Positions 1 through 6,602 are shown, counted from the stretch's first letter. The stretch: 12,524 nt of DNA from Myxococcales bacterium (GCA_007120915.1 SKMT01000146.1:1-12524); one strand, 5' to 3'. Notes: a model not told the origin generated them from the sequence alone. Program-made: numbers and translations.

Positions 1-107
1 CGCATCCTGCCCGGTCGCACAGTTGAGTCTTGGGAGCGCGTCCTGCCAGGTCGCACAGTTGAGTCTTGGGAGCGCGTCCTGCCAGGTCGCACAGCTCTTG
101 AGTCTTT
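1..107. repeat. 36-bp tandem repeat (about 3 copies)
   Basis: Two full 36-bp units lie at 1-36 and 37-72 and differ at two bases. A third, degenerating unit starts at 73 and fades after about 107. Each unit contains CCTGCC, GGTCGCACAG and TTGAGTCTTGGGAG. The array touches the window edge, so more copies may lie upstream. There are no unique spacers between units, so it is not a CRISPR. TTGAGTC inside the unit is the reverse complement of the heptad GACTCAA found at 6472-6478 and 6486-6492. Function is unknown. Confidence 0.85.
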
Positions 108-134
108 GATCGACCCATGGGTGTACGCGCAGGC

Positions 135-181
135 TGTGAACAACCCTGTGACCAACCCTGTTGAAATGCTGTTGAGCAACC
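135..181 (-). promoter_or_regulatory. Phased array of weak DnaA-box-like motifs
   Basis: Four units begin with TGTG or TGTT at 135, 147, 159 and 170, spaced 11 to 12 bp. The first two are TGTGAACAACCC and TGTGACCAACCC; the last is TGTTGAGCAACC. On the minus strand the first contains TTGTTCACA, two mismatches from the DnaA box TTATCCACA. The helical-turn spacing suggests cooperative low-affinity DnaA binding. The binding role is inference. Confidence 0.5.
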
Positions 182-219
182 GGTGGATTGTTCTGGGGAA
201 AACTCGACGAAAACTCTCC

Positions 220-248
220 CACAGCTTCACCACAGCTCCCATCACAGC
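220..248 (+). promoter_or_regulatory. Phased CACAGC motifs in origin
   Basis: CACAGC occurs at 220-225, 231-236 and 243-248, again 11 to 12 bp apart. The middle one overlaps TTCACCACA (226-234), two mismatches from the consensus DnaA box. These motifs point the opposite way to the TGTG array at 135-181. They may be low-affinity DnaA sites. Confidence 0.4.
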
Positions 249-278
249 AAAATGGGGAAATAAAGTCCTTTAATTTCG

Positions 279-309
279 TGTGGTTAACTAGGTTCTCCAC
301 AAATCCACA
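279..309. promoter_or_regulatory. Cluster of DnaA boxes
   Basis: TGTGGTTAA at 279-287 reads TTAACCACA on the minus strand, one mismatch from TTATCCACA. TTCTCCACA at 293-301 on the plus strand is also one mismatch away. It is abutted by AAATCCACA at 301-309 (two mismatches). These are the best DnaA boxes in the window and sit just before the trinucleotide run at 314-325. Confidence 0.7.
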
Positions 310-313
310 CCAT

Positions 314-325
314 CTACTATTACTA
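314..325 (-). promoter_or_regulatory. DnaA-trio element candidate
   Basis: The plus strand reads CTACTATTACTA, so the minus strand reads 5'-TAG TAA TAG TAG. All four triplets match the DnaA-trio consensus (3'-[G/A]A[T/A]-5'). The element lies 4 bp after the box at 301-309, with the polarity expected for DnaA loading from the boxes onto one strand, and A/T-rich DNA follows. Assignment is from pattern and position only. Confidence 0.6.
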
Positions 326-331
326 CGACCC

Positions 332-370
332 AAAAAAGAAAAAATACGTTTTTAGTTTAGTATTAGTTCT
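332..370. other. A/T-rich stretch, candidate DNA unwinding element
   Basis: This is the most A/T-rich stretch of the window, with an A-tract (332-344) followed by TACG and T-rich sequence (349-370). It directly follows the trio-like element and is where strand opening would be expected. It could also carry the dnaN promoter, but I see no convincing -35/-10 pair. Confidence 0.55.
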
Positions 371-379
371 CTGGGCGGT

Positions 380-388
380 TGTGGAAAA
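380..388 (-). promoter_or_regulatory. DnaA box
   Basis: TGTGGAAAA reads TTTTCCACA on the minus strand, one mismatch from TTATCCACA. It lies on the dnaN side of the A/T-rich stretch and could serve initiation or DnaA control of dnaN transcription. From here to 531 I see only the dnaN leader. Confidence 0.5.
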
Positions 389-531
389 CTTTGGCTCAAT
401 GTCATCCCGTCAATCCGGCGAAATGCAGTAGAAAAATGGCCCTTGCAACAGAGGGCAAGCTGTGGTGGATTGTGGGACCGTTGTAGACCGAAATTGAAAC
501 ATCGACTTTCAATCAGTCGGAGGCCAGGCCG

Positions 532-1656
532 ATGAAAATTCGCATTTCCAGCGAAGCACTCGCCGAGGAGTTGTACAAACTGCAGGGTGTGGTCAGTCAG
601 CGAAGTACTCTGGCCATTTTGTCGAACGCTCTTCTGGAGGCCGACGGTGATACTCTGACACTGCATGCAACGGACTTGGACATCTCGGTATCGACCTCTT
701 GCTCCTGTGAAGTGTTGGAGCCGGGAGAGGTCACCCTTCAGGCCAAGAGTCTATTCGACATCGTCAAGAATCTCGATGGCGAGTCGTTGGAGCTGGAGAC
801 CGAAGAAAACCACTGGGCAAACCTCGACGCCGGCTCGGTGTCCTGCCGCATCGTCGGCACCCATGCCGATGAGTTTCCCAACATCCAGGACACCTCCGCG
901 GTGGAGTTGTTTCCCATCGATGCCGAGTTGTTGCTGGACATGATCGACAAGACGATCTTCAGCATCTCCACCGACGATTCCCGGGCCAATCTCACCGGGG
1001 CATTTTTCAAGGTGACCGAAGACGACAACCTGCTGATGGTGTCTACCGACGGCCACCGGCTCTCCAAGATTGAGACCGGCCCAGAAGAGTTCGATCCCGG
1101 CGCTGACATCCCGGAAGCACTCGGCGAGGGAATCATTATCCCCCGCAAGGGTCTTGCGGAGTTGCAGCGCATCGTCGATCCCGGCGGCTCGGAGCTGTCC
1201 TTCGGACTGATCGACAACAACATCGTCTTCAAAAGCGGTCCCATGTCCCTGGCCGTGCGACTGATTGACGGGACATTCCCGGACTTCACCCAGGTGCTTC
1301 CAAAAGAGTCGGACCACCGGGCGTATGCCGAAAAATCGGTGGTCCAGGATGCACTGAAGTTCGTCAGTCTCTTCGCCAGCTCCAAGACCCACAACGTGCG
1401 GTTGACCCTGGAGCAAGAAGGGCTGGAGTTGTACGCCTCCGACCCCGACCGCGGCGAAGCCAAGAAAGTTGTTCCTATCGACTATGACGGCCAGCCCGTC
1501 AAAGCGGGATTCAACTTCCGGTATCTCAAAGATGTTCTCAGTGCCATCGACGGTGATTCGGTGTCCATCGAGATCATCGACACACTGTCGCCGACACTGG
1601 TTCGAGACCCGAATCGCGACGAGATGCTGTTCGTAGTCATGCCCATGCGTCTGTGA
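532..1656 (+). CDS. dnaN: DNA polymerase III sliding clamp, beta subunit
   Basis: This 374-residue protein is the beta clamp, a ring-shaped dimer that encircles DNA and tethers DNA polymerase III and repair factors during replication. The length is normal for the family and covers the three repeated clamp folds. The N-terminus (MKIRISSEALAEEL, then QRSTLAILSNALLEA) and the C-terminal VMPMRL are family hallmarks. The latter forms part of the pocket that receives clamp-binding peptides. The ATG at 532 follows a strong GGAGG (519-523) by 8 bp. The gene lies just downstream of the probable oriC and its stop overlaps the recF start, so the two are likely co-transcribed. dnaA is not between the origin and dnaN in this window. 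Confidence 0.98.
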   Translation: MKIRISSEALAEELYKLQGVVSQRSTLAILSNALLEADGDTLTLHATDLDISVSTSCSCEVLEPGEVTLQAKSLFDIVKNLDGESLELETEENHWANLDAGSVSCRIVGTHADEFPNIQDTSAVELFPIDAELLLDMIDKTIFSISTDDSRANLTGAFFKVTEDDNLLMVSTDGHRLSKIETGPEEFDPGADIPEALGEGIIIPRKGLAELQRIVDPGGSELSFGLIDNNIVFKSGPMSLAVRLIDGTFPDFTQVLPKESDHRAYAEKSVVQDALKFVSLFASSKTHNVRLTLEQEGLELYASDPDRGEAKKVVPIDYDGQPVKAGFNFRYLKDVLSAIDGDSVSIEIIDTLSPTLVRDPNRDEMLFVVMPMRL

Positions 1657-2792
1657 CGATGCTTATTGACGCGCTTCGACTCCGGAATTTTCGCAATCTT
1701 CGTCGAGTCGATGTTAAGCCTCATCCCCGGTTCAACATCCTCACCGGGGCCAACGGCCAGGGCAAAACCAACCTTATCGAGGCCATCTATCTTCTGGGGG
1801 CGGCCAAGAGCTTTCGAAGCCGGGCTACCAATCGGAATCTGGTGCATTTCGACGAGAAGAAGGCCCTTCTTGAGGCGCGGATTCATCGCGGTGGTCACGA
1901 GCGCGGCGTACGTATCGAAATCTCACCGTCGGGAAAGCAAATCTTTCTCAATGAGCAGTCGGTGCGCAATCTCACCGACTTTTTCGGCACCCTCAACATT
2001 GTGGTCTTTGGGCCGGCAGACATCGGGATATTGAAGGGTTCTCCATCGGGTCGGCGTCAGTTCATCGACCGGGCGATCTTCAATGCCCATCCGGCCTACG
2101 CCACCGAGTCGAAGCACTACGATGATGTGCTCGCCAATCGAAATTCTCTGCTCAAAGAACCACCCGTCGATGCTGATCTTCTGTCGGTGTATGACGATCA
2201 GTTTGTTCAATGGGGAGCGAAAATCTTGGAGCGTCGCCTCGACTTCCTTCGTCACTTCCGGCCCGTAATGCGTCGGGTGTTTCAGGCGGTATTCAGCGAA
2301 GACCTGGAAGCGGCACTGGAGTATGACGCCACCTGGCTGCCCGGGCGAATCGACGAGGAGCGTGCGCTGGAACAACCGCATCATCTGCAACAGCTTCTGG
2401 CCGAATCATTGCAGAACAGCGCCCGAGAGGAGCGGGAGCGGGGCTACACCGTCGTCGGCCCCCATCGCGACGATCTGAAGGCGACACTCGACGGGCATGA
2501 CGTGCGGGCTTTCGCAAGCCAGGGACAGACCCGGGCGTTCGTTCTGGCAATGAAGATCGCCGAGATCGCCTATCTGGAGGAGAGGTATCACTTCGCGCCG
2601 ATTCTGCTTCTGGACGATGTCTCCAGTGAGCTTGACCGGCAGCGCAACGAACAGCTCTTCTCCTTTTTGCGTGATCGCGCACAGGGCCAGGTGTTTATCA
2701 CCACCACTCATCGCGATCATATTCTTCTCGATGAGGATCTGGCATCGTTTCGCGTTGAAGGCGGGTCGATTGCTCCAGATGCTTCGACGTGA
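1653..2792 (+). CDS. recF: DNA replication and repair protein RecF
   Basis: RecF is an SMC-like ATPase that binds gapped DNA and, with RecO and RecR, loads RecA at stalled forks and single-strand gaps. The 379-residue product has a Walker A motif GANGQGKT at 32-39, the ABC-type signature region ASQGQTRAF at 288-296 and a Walker B/D-loop LLLDDVSSELD at 318-328. All are intact and the length is typical. The GTG start at 1653 overlaps the dnaN stop by 4 bp (GTGA), which suggests translational coupling. An ATG at 1659 would remove only two residues and is an alternative start. gyrB, which often follows recF, is not next here. Confidence 0.97.
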   Translation: MTMLIDALRLRNFRNLRRVDVKPHPRFNILTGANGQGKTNLIEAIYLLGAAKSFRSRATNRNLVHFDEKKALLEARIHRGGHERGVRIEISPSGKQIFLNEQSVRNLTDFFGTLNIVVFGPADIGILKGSPSGRRQFIDRAIFNAHPAYATESKHYDDVLANRNSLLKEPPVDADLLSVYDDQFVQWGAKILERRLDFLRHFRPVMRRVFQAVFSEDLEAALEYDATWLPGRIDEERALEQPHHLQQLLAESLQNSAREERERGYTVVGPHRDDLKATLDGHDVRAFASQGQTRAFVLAMKIAEIAYLEERYHFAPILLLDDVSSELDRQRNEQLFSFLRDRAQGQVFITTTHRDHILLDEDLASFRVEGGSIAPDAST

Positions 2793-2861
2793 GACCATCA
2801 ACGCAAGCAGGCAGCACGCTCCCTCGACAATCTTGGCAACCCTCCAGCCATCTCAACACCG

Positions 2862-3515
2862 ATGAAACAGCTTTCGGAAGCAACACTGCGCATGGGTTTC
2901 GTTTTGTCGACCGCTCTGTTGGTGACGTTATTCGTCGCCGGCTGCGCATCGAGTCCTGATGAACCTCAGCAGCAACAGAAACAAGAGCGACCGGATGTCG
3001 ACTTCAGCGAGCCCCCGGAGGATTATCTGGATGTCGATGTGCTGGGCATTGTCGCCGCGCCGATGCAGGGCCCGGCGGTGCTTCTGGGCAAGGGTGGAGA
3101 CATCGAAGAGGATGAGATGCCCGATTCGGTGTTGCCGATCTTTATCAGCCCCTCGCAGGCGATGGCGATTCAGCTTGGGCTGGAAGAAGACGACTTTGAT
3201 CGACCTCTTACCCATGATCTGCTCGGCGAGATGCTTGCTGAACTGGACGGGGAGATCGCCAAAGTGCATGTCGACGATCTTCGTGCCGGCACCTTCATCG
3301 CCACTATCTTTCTGGTCACTCCCACGGAGGTCGTCGAGATCGATGCTCGTCCCTCCGATGCGATCGCTCTGATTTCGGGCAGCGATGTGCCGGTGTATGT
3401 CGCCGAGCACGTCATGGAGGAGGCGGGTCTGACCGATGAAGATGTCGAACAGATGCCCCCGGCCGATCCTGGAGAGCCGGAAGACTTCGACGATCAGCCC
3501 ACCACGCCGCTGTAA
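2862..3515 (+). CDS. Lipoprotein with bifunctional nuclease (DUF151) domain
   Basis: The 217-residue product begins with a lipoprotein signal peptide: a hydrophobic core at about 12-26 and a lipobox LFVAGC with the lipidated cysteine at 28. A short Gln/Pro-rich linker (32-45) follows. Residues about 56-190 form a bifunctional nuclease domain, recognisable from LPIFISPSQAMAIQLG, RPLTHDLL (114-121), a long VHVDDLRAGTFIATIFL strand pair and DARPSDAIAL (161-170). Family members have been reported to have RNase and DNase activity, but the catalytic role is poorly defined and I infer no substrate here. The tail (190-217) is acidic and Pro-rich. Most relatives I recall are cytosolic, so the lipid anchor is unusual. 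No good Shine-Dalgarno precedes the ATG at 2862. An ATG at 2892 also leaves a complete signal peptide. The gap after recF is 69 bp. Confidence 0.88.
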   Translation: MKQLSEATLRMGFVLSTALLVTLFVAGCASSPDEPQQQQKQERPDVDFSEPPEDYLDVDVLGIVAAPMQGPAVLLGKGGDIEEDEMPDSVLPIFISPSQAMAIQLGLEEDDFDRPLTHDLLGEMLAELDGEIAKVHVDDLRAGTFIATIFLVTPTEVVEIDARPSDAIALISGSDVPVYVAEHVMEEAGLTDEDVEQMPPADPGEPEDFDDQPTTPL

Positions 3516-3592
3516 GCGTTGTAGCGCAACCTGGGAGTCGGGATCGCAGGCCGTACTCGTCGTTTACTGACCAGTTTCTACCGGAGACCGAG

Positions 3593-4237
3593 ATGGGACT
3601 AGCTGTCGGGGTAGGAATGCTCGCTCAATACATGGGGGATGAACCCGATGAAGCCCAGAATATGCGACGCGATCTCGATCTGATCAACGAGATGCTGCGC
3701 ACCCGGGACCTTCCCGAACACCACGAACCCGAACAGTTGGACCAACCGCTGATTACGCGCGCGTCGGTCACCTCCTTTCCCTACTCCTGGCTTCACTACC
3801 TGCGACGCTTCGCCGCTCATGTCATGCGAGATGCGAAGTGGGTTCCCTATCCGGTGGAGCCGGGCGAAGATCCGGCCCAGGACCCTGTGCTTCGCCAGTT
3901 GTACACGAAGATGTCATCTCATCTTCTGTGTCATTCGGACCGAGAGGGATATTACCTACCCGTCGATTTTGATGACCTGATTCTCGATAAAGATCACCAA
4001 ATCACCGGTGGAGTTGTCGGTTCATCCCATCGGTTGCGTGATGAGTTGAAGACACTGACTCACCAGCTCGAAATCGAGTTGGAAGACCAGGAGCGGCTCA
4101 GCGACGATGTCGCCGAGTCGCTGTCTCGACAACGTCCCACGGACGTGCCCTTTGCTACGGAACGGCTCGTCTGGCTGGCACTGTGGGAGGCGGCCCGGTT
4201 GAGCATTGAGCGCGACACAGCGATCGTCTTTTACTGA
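3593..4237 (+). CDS. Conserved-looking protein of unknown function
   Basis: A 214-residue soluble protein without signal peptide or membrane segment; I cannot name its family. Visible blocks are SFPYSWLHYLRR (61-72), SSHLLCHSDREGYYLPVDFD (108-127), GGVVGSSHRL (139-148) and a C-terminal WLALWEAARLSIERDTAIVFY. The mix of aromatic, His and Cys residues in these blocks looks like a constrained globular domain. I loosely recall similar sequences as uncharacterised proteins in varied bacteria. The residues between 155 and 180 are charged and likely helical. The ATG at 3593 follows GGAG (3582-3585) at a usable spacing. It stands 77 bp after the nuclease-domain lipoprotein and shares no evident pathway with its neighbours. 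Confidence 0.85.
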   Translation: MGLAVGVGMLAQYMGDEPDEAQNMRRDLDLINEMLRTRDLPEHHEPEQLDQPLITRASVTSFPYSWLHYLRRFAAHVMRDAKWVPYPVEPGEDPAQDPVLRQLYTKMSSHLLCHSDREGYYLPVDFDDLILDKDHQITGGVVGSSHRLRDELKTLTHQLEIELEDQERLSDDVAESLSRQRPTDVPFATERLVWLALWEAARLSIERDTAIVFY

Positions 4238-4244
4238 GTGGGTT

Positions 4245-4293
4245 GGTTATTGGTTATTGGTTATTGGTTGATAGTTGGTGGTGACTGGTTGGT
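4245..4293. repeat. 7-bp tandem repeat, GGTTATT type
   Basis: Three perfect GGTTATT units (4245-4265) are followed in the same 7-bp register by GGTTGAT, AGTTGGT, GGTGACT and GGTTGGT, so seven units decay from left to right. The array lies in the gap between the gene ending at 4237 and kamD. An open frame runs through it into kamD, but the encoded residues are low in plausibility as protein. Confidence 0.85.
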
Positions 4294-4310
4294 GTACTGA
4301 TCATCGGGGA

Positions 4311-4345
4311 ATCTCACGACCCAGGACCCGCGACCCAAACCCTGA
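4311..4345. repeat. 7-bp periodic repeat, GACCCAN type
   Basis: Units in one register are ATCTCAC, GACCCAG (4318-4324), GACCCGC (4325-4331), GACCCAA (4332-4338) and ACCCTGA (4339-4345). The array ends against the GAGAG (4344-4348) that precedes the kamD start. The same heptad family recurs at 6465-6520 and, on the other strand, at 9625-9652. Confidence 0.75.
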
Positions 4346-4352
4346 GAGCGAA

Positions 4353-5942
4353 GTGAAATCAAAGCTGAATCTGGACCAGAAGATCGTAGATCGGGCCCGT
4401 GAGGCGGCCTGGAACATCGCTGATAAAATGGACCGGTTTATCCGGGCTCGTTCCACTGTGGCTGTCGAGCGCACAACGCTGCGACTACTGGGTGTGGACG
4501 GGGTGGATGACCGGGATGTACCGCTGGCGAATGTGGTGGTCGATGCCGCCGCGCACGCCTCCATGATCGCCGATGGAATTGTCACCGCCGTCGCCGCCGC
4601 CGTCGCCGAGACCGGCCGTGACGTCCAGACCATCGCCGAGGCCATCGCACAGGGGGAATTGGACCTGCGAGAGCTGTCGCATCCCGATCCTGAAACCATC
4701 GAGACCATCGGCGTCGAGTTGACCGAAGAGGCACTTGATGCGGTGGAGGCGAACCGTCGCGAGCGCGACCGGCTGCGCAGCGAGTACGGCCCGCGCAAAC
4801 AACCGCTTCACTACGTCATCGTCGCCACCGGCAACATCCACGAAGACGCGGTACAGGCGAAGACCGCCGCCAGACAGGGCGCCGATATCATCGCCGTGAT
4901 CCGGTCGACCGGCCAGAGCCTGCTAGATTACGTGCCCTACGGGGCGACCACCGAGGGCTACGGCGGTACATTCGCCACCCAGGAGAATTTCCGGATTATG
5001 CGCCAGGCCCTCGACGAGGTGGGCGAAGAGCTTGGGCGCTATATCGACCTGTGCAACTACTGCAGCGGGTTGTGCATGCCCGAGATCGCGGCGATGGGTG
5101 CGCTGGAGCGGCTCGACGTGATGCTCAACGACGCGCTGTACGGAATTTTGTTTCGCGACATCAATCCCCGTCGCACCTTCGTGGACCAGTACTTCAGTCG
5201 CATGGTCAATGCCCTGGCTGGCGTGGTCATCAACACCGGAGAGGACAATTATCTGACCACCGCCGATGCCGTCGAAGCGGCTTACACGGTTACGGCCAGC
5301 CAGTTCATCAACGAGCAACTCGGTATTCGAAGCGGGCTTGCCCACGAGCAGCTCGGGCTGGGTCACGCCATGGAAATTGACCCAAAGCTCGAAGACGGTT
5401 TTCTTCTGGAGCTGGCCCAGGCACAGCTTGCCCGGGAGTTATTTCCCGATGCACCGCTGAAGTTTATGCCGCCCACCAAGTTCATGACCGGCAACGTCTT
5501 CCGGGGTCACATCCAGGATGCGCTGTTCAATCTGGTCGGTGTGTGGACCGGGCAGGGGATACAACTGCTGGGCATGATGACCGAGGCGATGCACACCCCG
5601 CATATGGGCGACCGGTATCTGGCGCTGGAAAACGCCGAGTATGTGATGAACAACGCCAGATCCATCGGCGACGAGATTACCTTTCGTGAAGATGGCATCG
5701 TACAGACTCGGGCGAAGGATGTGCTGGAGGAAGCGTGCGAATTTCTCGAACAGATTGAACAGACGGGGATGTTTCGCGCTCTCGAGAAGGGTCGGTTCGC
5801 CGATATCGAGCGTCCCGTCGATGAAGGCAAGGGCATCGAAGGGGTGTTTGAGCGAAGCCCTGACTACTTCAACCCCGTCGAAGAGGGTCTGCGACGGCGG
5901 CTTGATATTCGAGTGCGTCCTGCCACCGCGCAGGGATTGTGA
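4353..5942 (+). CDS. kamD: Lysine 5,6-aminomutase, alpha subunit
   Basis: This 529-residue protein is the TIM-barrel subunit of the adenosylcobalamin- and PLP-dependent enzyme that moves the terminal amino group of D-lysine or L-beta-lysine to the adjacent carbon, a step of lysine fermentation. Diagnostic blocks are YVPYGATTEGYGGTFATQEN (193-212), CNYCSGLCMPEIAAMGALER (234-253), NTGEDNYLTTADA (294-306) and MPPTKFMTGNVFRG (372-385). Residues R184, Y263, D298, K370 and E411 match, as I recall, active-site residues and even numbering of the Clostridium enzyme, so the site looks intact. I chose the GTG at 4353, preceded by GAGAG, because the protein from there (MKSKLNLD) starts like the family. 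The longer frame from 4275 translates repeats. The beta subunit KamE, which carries the B12 domain and the PLP-binding lysine, is not adjacent, nor are other pathway genes. Confidence 0.93.
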   Translation: MKSKLNLDQKIVDRAREAAWNIADKMDRFIRARSTVAVERTTLRLLGVDGVDDRDVPLANVVVDAAAHASMIADGIVTAVAAAVAETGRDVQTIAEAIAQGELDLRELSHPDPETIETIGVELTEEALDAVEANRRERDRLRSEYGPRKQPLHYVIVATGNIHEDAVQAKTAARQGADIIAVIRSTGQSLLDYVPYGATTEGYGGTFATQENFRIMRQALDEVGEELGRYIDLCNYCSGLCMPEIAAMGALERLDVMLNDALYGILFRDINPRRTFVDQYFSRMVNALAGVVINTGEDNYLTTADAVEAAYTVTASQFINEQLGIRSGLAHEQLGLGHAMEIDPKLEDGFLLELAQAQLARELFPDAPLKFMPPTKFMTGNVFRGHIQDALFNLVGVWTGQGIQLLGMMTEAMHTPHMGDRYLALENAEYVMNNARSIGDEITFREDGIVQTRAKDVLEEACEFLEQIEQTGMFRALEKGRFADIERPVDEGKGIEGVFERSPDYFNPVEEGLRRRLDIRVRPATAQGL

Positions 5943-5970
5943 GATGGGAGCGCGGATCCAAGAGCGATTC

Positions 5971-6456
5971 ATGAAGTTCGCAGTATGTGCATTGGCCCTC
6001 GGCATCGTCGCCAGCTTCGCGCCGATGGCCAGCGCCCAGGACACCACCCCTGTCGACGCACAGGGGCTGGAGGTGCTCGGCGACACCTGGTTGATCTCCA
6101 CCGCGGCGACCACAACTTCTCTGGTGGCGGCCTACGGGATCTATTCATTGAAGTTGGGGGTGCGGGACTCCAGGGTGTTGCGGGCGTATCTGCAGCGAAA
6201 CGCCGTGGCTGTGCAACACGATTTGCATGTTCCGGGAGGAGAGGTGAGCCGAGAGCTGGCGGTGATCTTTGGAGTCGCGCCAGAGCAGAGTGAGGCATTC
6301 GGGAAGTTGCTGCATCGACATCGCGCAAAGCTCGAACAATTGATAGCCCCCGGGCCGGTAGACCTGGAGGATGCCAGCCAATTTATCGACATTGTCACCG
6401 CTGCGATGGAGCAAGAAGAAATCTCAGCCCCCGCCTCAACTGTTGTATCCCCGTAG
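5971..6456 (+). CDS. Small exported protein of unknown function
   Basis: The 161-residue product starts with a clear Sec signal peptide, MKFAVCALALGIVASFAPMASA, with likely cleavage after the ASA at 20-22. A moderately hydrophobic stretch follows (LISTAATTTSLVAAYGIYSL, about 36-55), which could be a membrane segment or a buried helix. The rest is helical and mixed in charge, with RAYLQRNAVAVQHDL and LGKLL-like helices but no catalytic motif I recognise. The ATG at 5971 gives the cleanest signal peptide and has AAGAG (5960-5964) upstream. An in-frame ATG at 5944, one base after the kamD stop, would add nine residues. It probably shares a transcript with kamD, but nothing ties it to lysine metabolism. 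Confidence 0.72.
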   Translation: MKFAVCALALGIVASFAPMASAQDTTPVDAQGLEVLGDTWLISTAATTTSLVAAYGIYSLKLGVRDSRVLRAYLQRNAVAVQHDLHVPGGEVSRELAVIFGVAPEQSEAFGKLLHRHRAKLEQLIAPGPVDLEDASQFIDIVTAAMEQEEISAPASTVVSP

Positions 6457-6464
6457 TATCGCCA

Positions 6465-6520
6465 GACCCACGACTCAAGACCCACGACTCAAGACCCAAG
6501 AGCCAAAACCCAAAACACTG
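6465..6520. repeat. 7-bp periodic repeat, GACCCAN/GACTCAA type
   Basis: Eight consecutive heptads in perfect register: GACCCAC, GACTCAA, GACCCAC, GACTCAA, GACCCAA, GAGCCAA, AACCCAA and AACACTG. The first four also make an exact 14-bp duplication. The array fills most of the gap between the exported-protein gene and the promoter at 6538. GACTCAA is the reverse complement of TTGAGTC in the 36-bp repeat at the left edge. Confidence 0.9.
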
Positions 6521-6537
6521 TCCCCAGCCGCCGGCAG

Positions 6538-6546
6538 TGCTATAAT
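6538..6546 (+). promoter_or_regulatory. Extended -10 promoter
   Basis: TGCTATAAT is a perfect TGn-TATAAT extended -10 hexamer. No good -35 is visible 16 to 18 bp upstream, where the heptad repeat ends, which is acceptable for the extended type. Transcription would start near 6553, about 50 bases before the ATG at 6603, so it likely drives the small gene there and perhaps the antiporter. Confidence 0.6.
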
Positions 6547-6602
6547 GGCCCCGGCGACACAGCTCGAACGCCAATTGTGCCAGTAATGCCGAGGCAATTA
6601 CG

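Larger units (their letters stand above)
120..390. other. oriC: Probable chromosomal replication origin (oriC)
   Basis: This gene-free stretch lies directly upstream of dnaN, a classic bacterial oriC position. It combines several DnaA-box-like 9-mers, phased TGTG and CACAG motifs, two near-consensus DnaA boxes beside a TAG/TAA trinucleotide run, and an A/T-rich stretch that stands out from the GC-rich surroundings. The parts appear in the order box, box, short C-rich spacer, trios, A/T-rich DNA, which matches the basal unwinding module known from Bacillus subtilis. The outer limits are approximate. The neighbouring recF and a consensus parS about 11.5 kb away support an origin-proximal location. 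Confidence 0.75.

Noticed and set aside
1..107. CRISPR array
   Set aside because: The 36-bp units are contiguous with no unique spacers and no cas genes are present.
441..480. dnaN promoter with -35 TTGCAA at 443
   Set aside because: No acceptable -10 lies 16 to 18 bp downstream.
352..666. Minus-strand frame of 104 codons across the origin and dnaN start
   Set aside because: It runs through the dnaN start and the DnaA-box region, and its protein looks like no family.
738..1463. Long minus-strand frames inside dnaN
   Set aside because: They are opposite a certain gene, show Ser/Arg-rich low-complexity translation and have no ribosome site or family resemblance.
4275..4352. N-terminal extension of kamD from an upstream start
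   Set aside because: These 26 codons translate the heptad repeats; known KamD proteins start near MKSKLNLD, encoded from the GTG at 4353.
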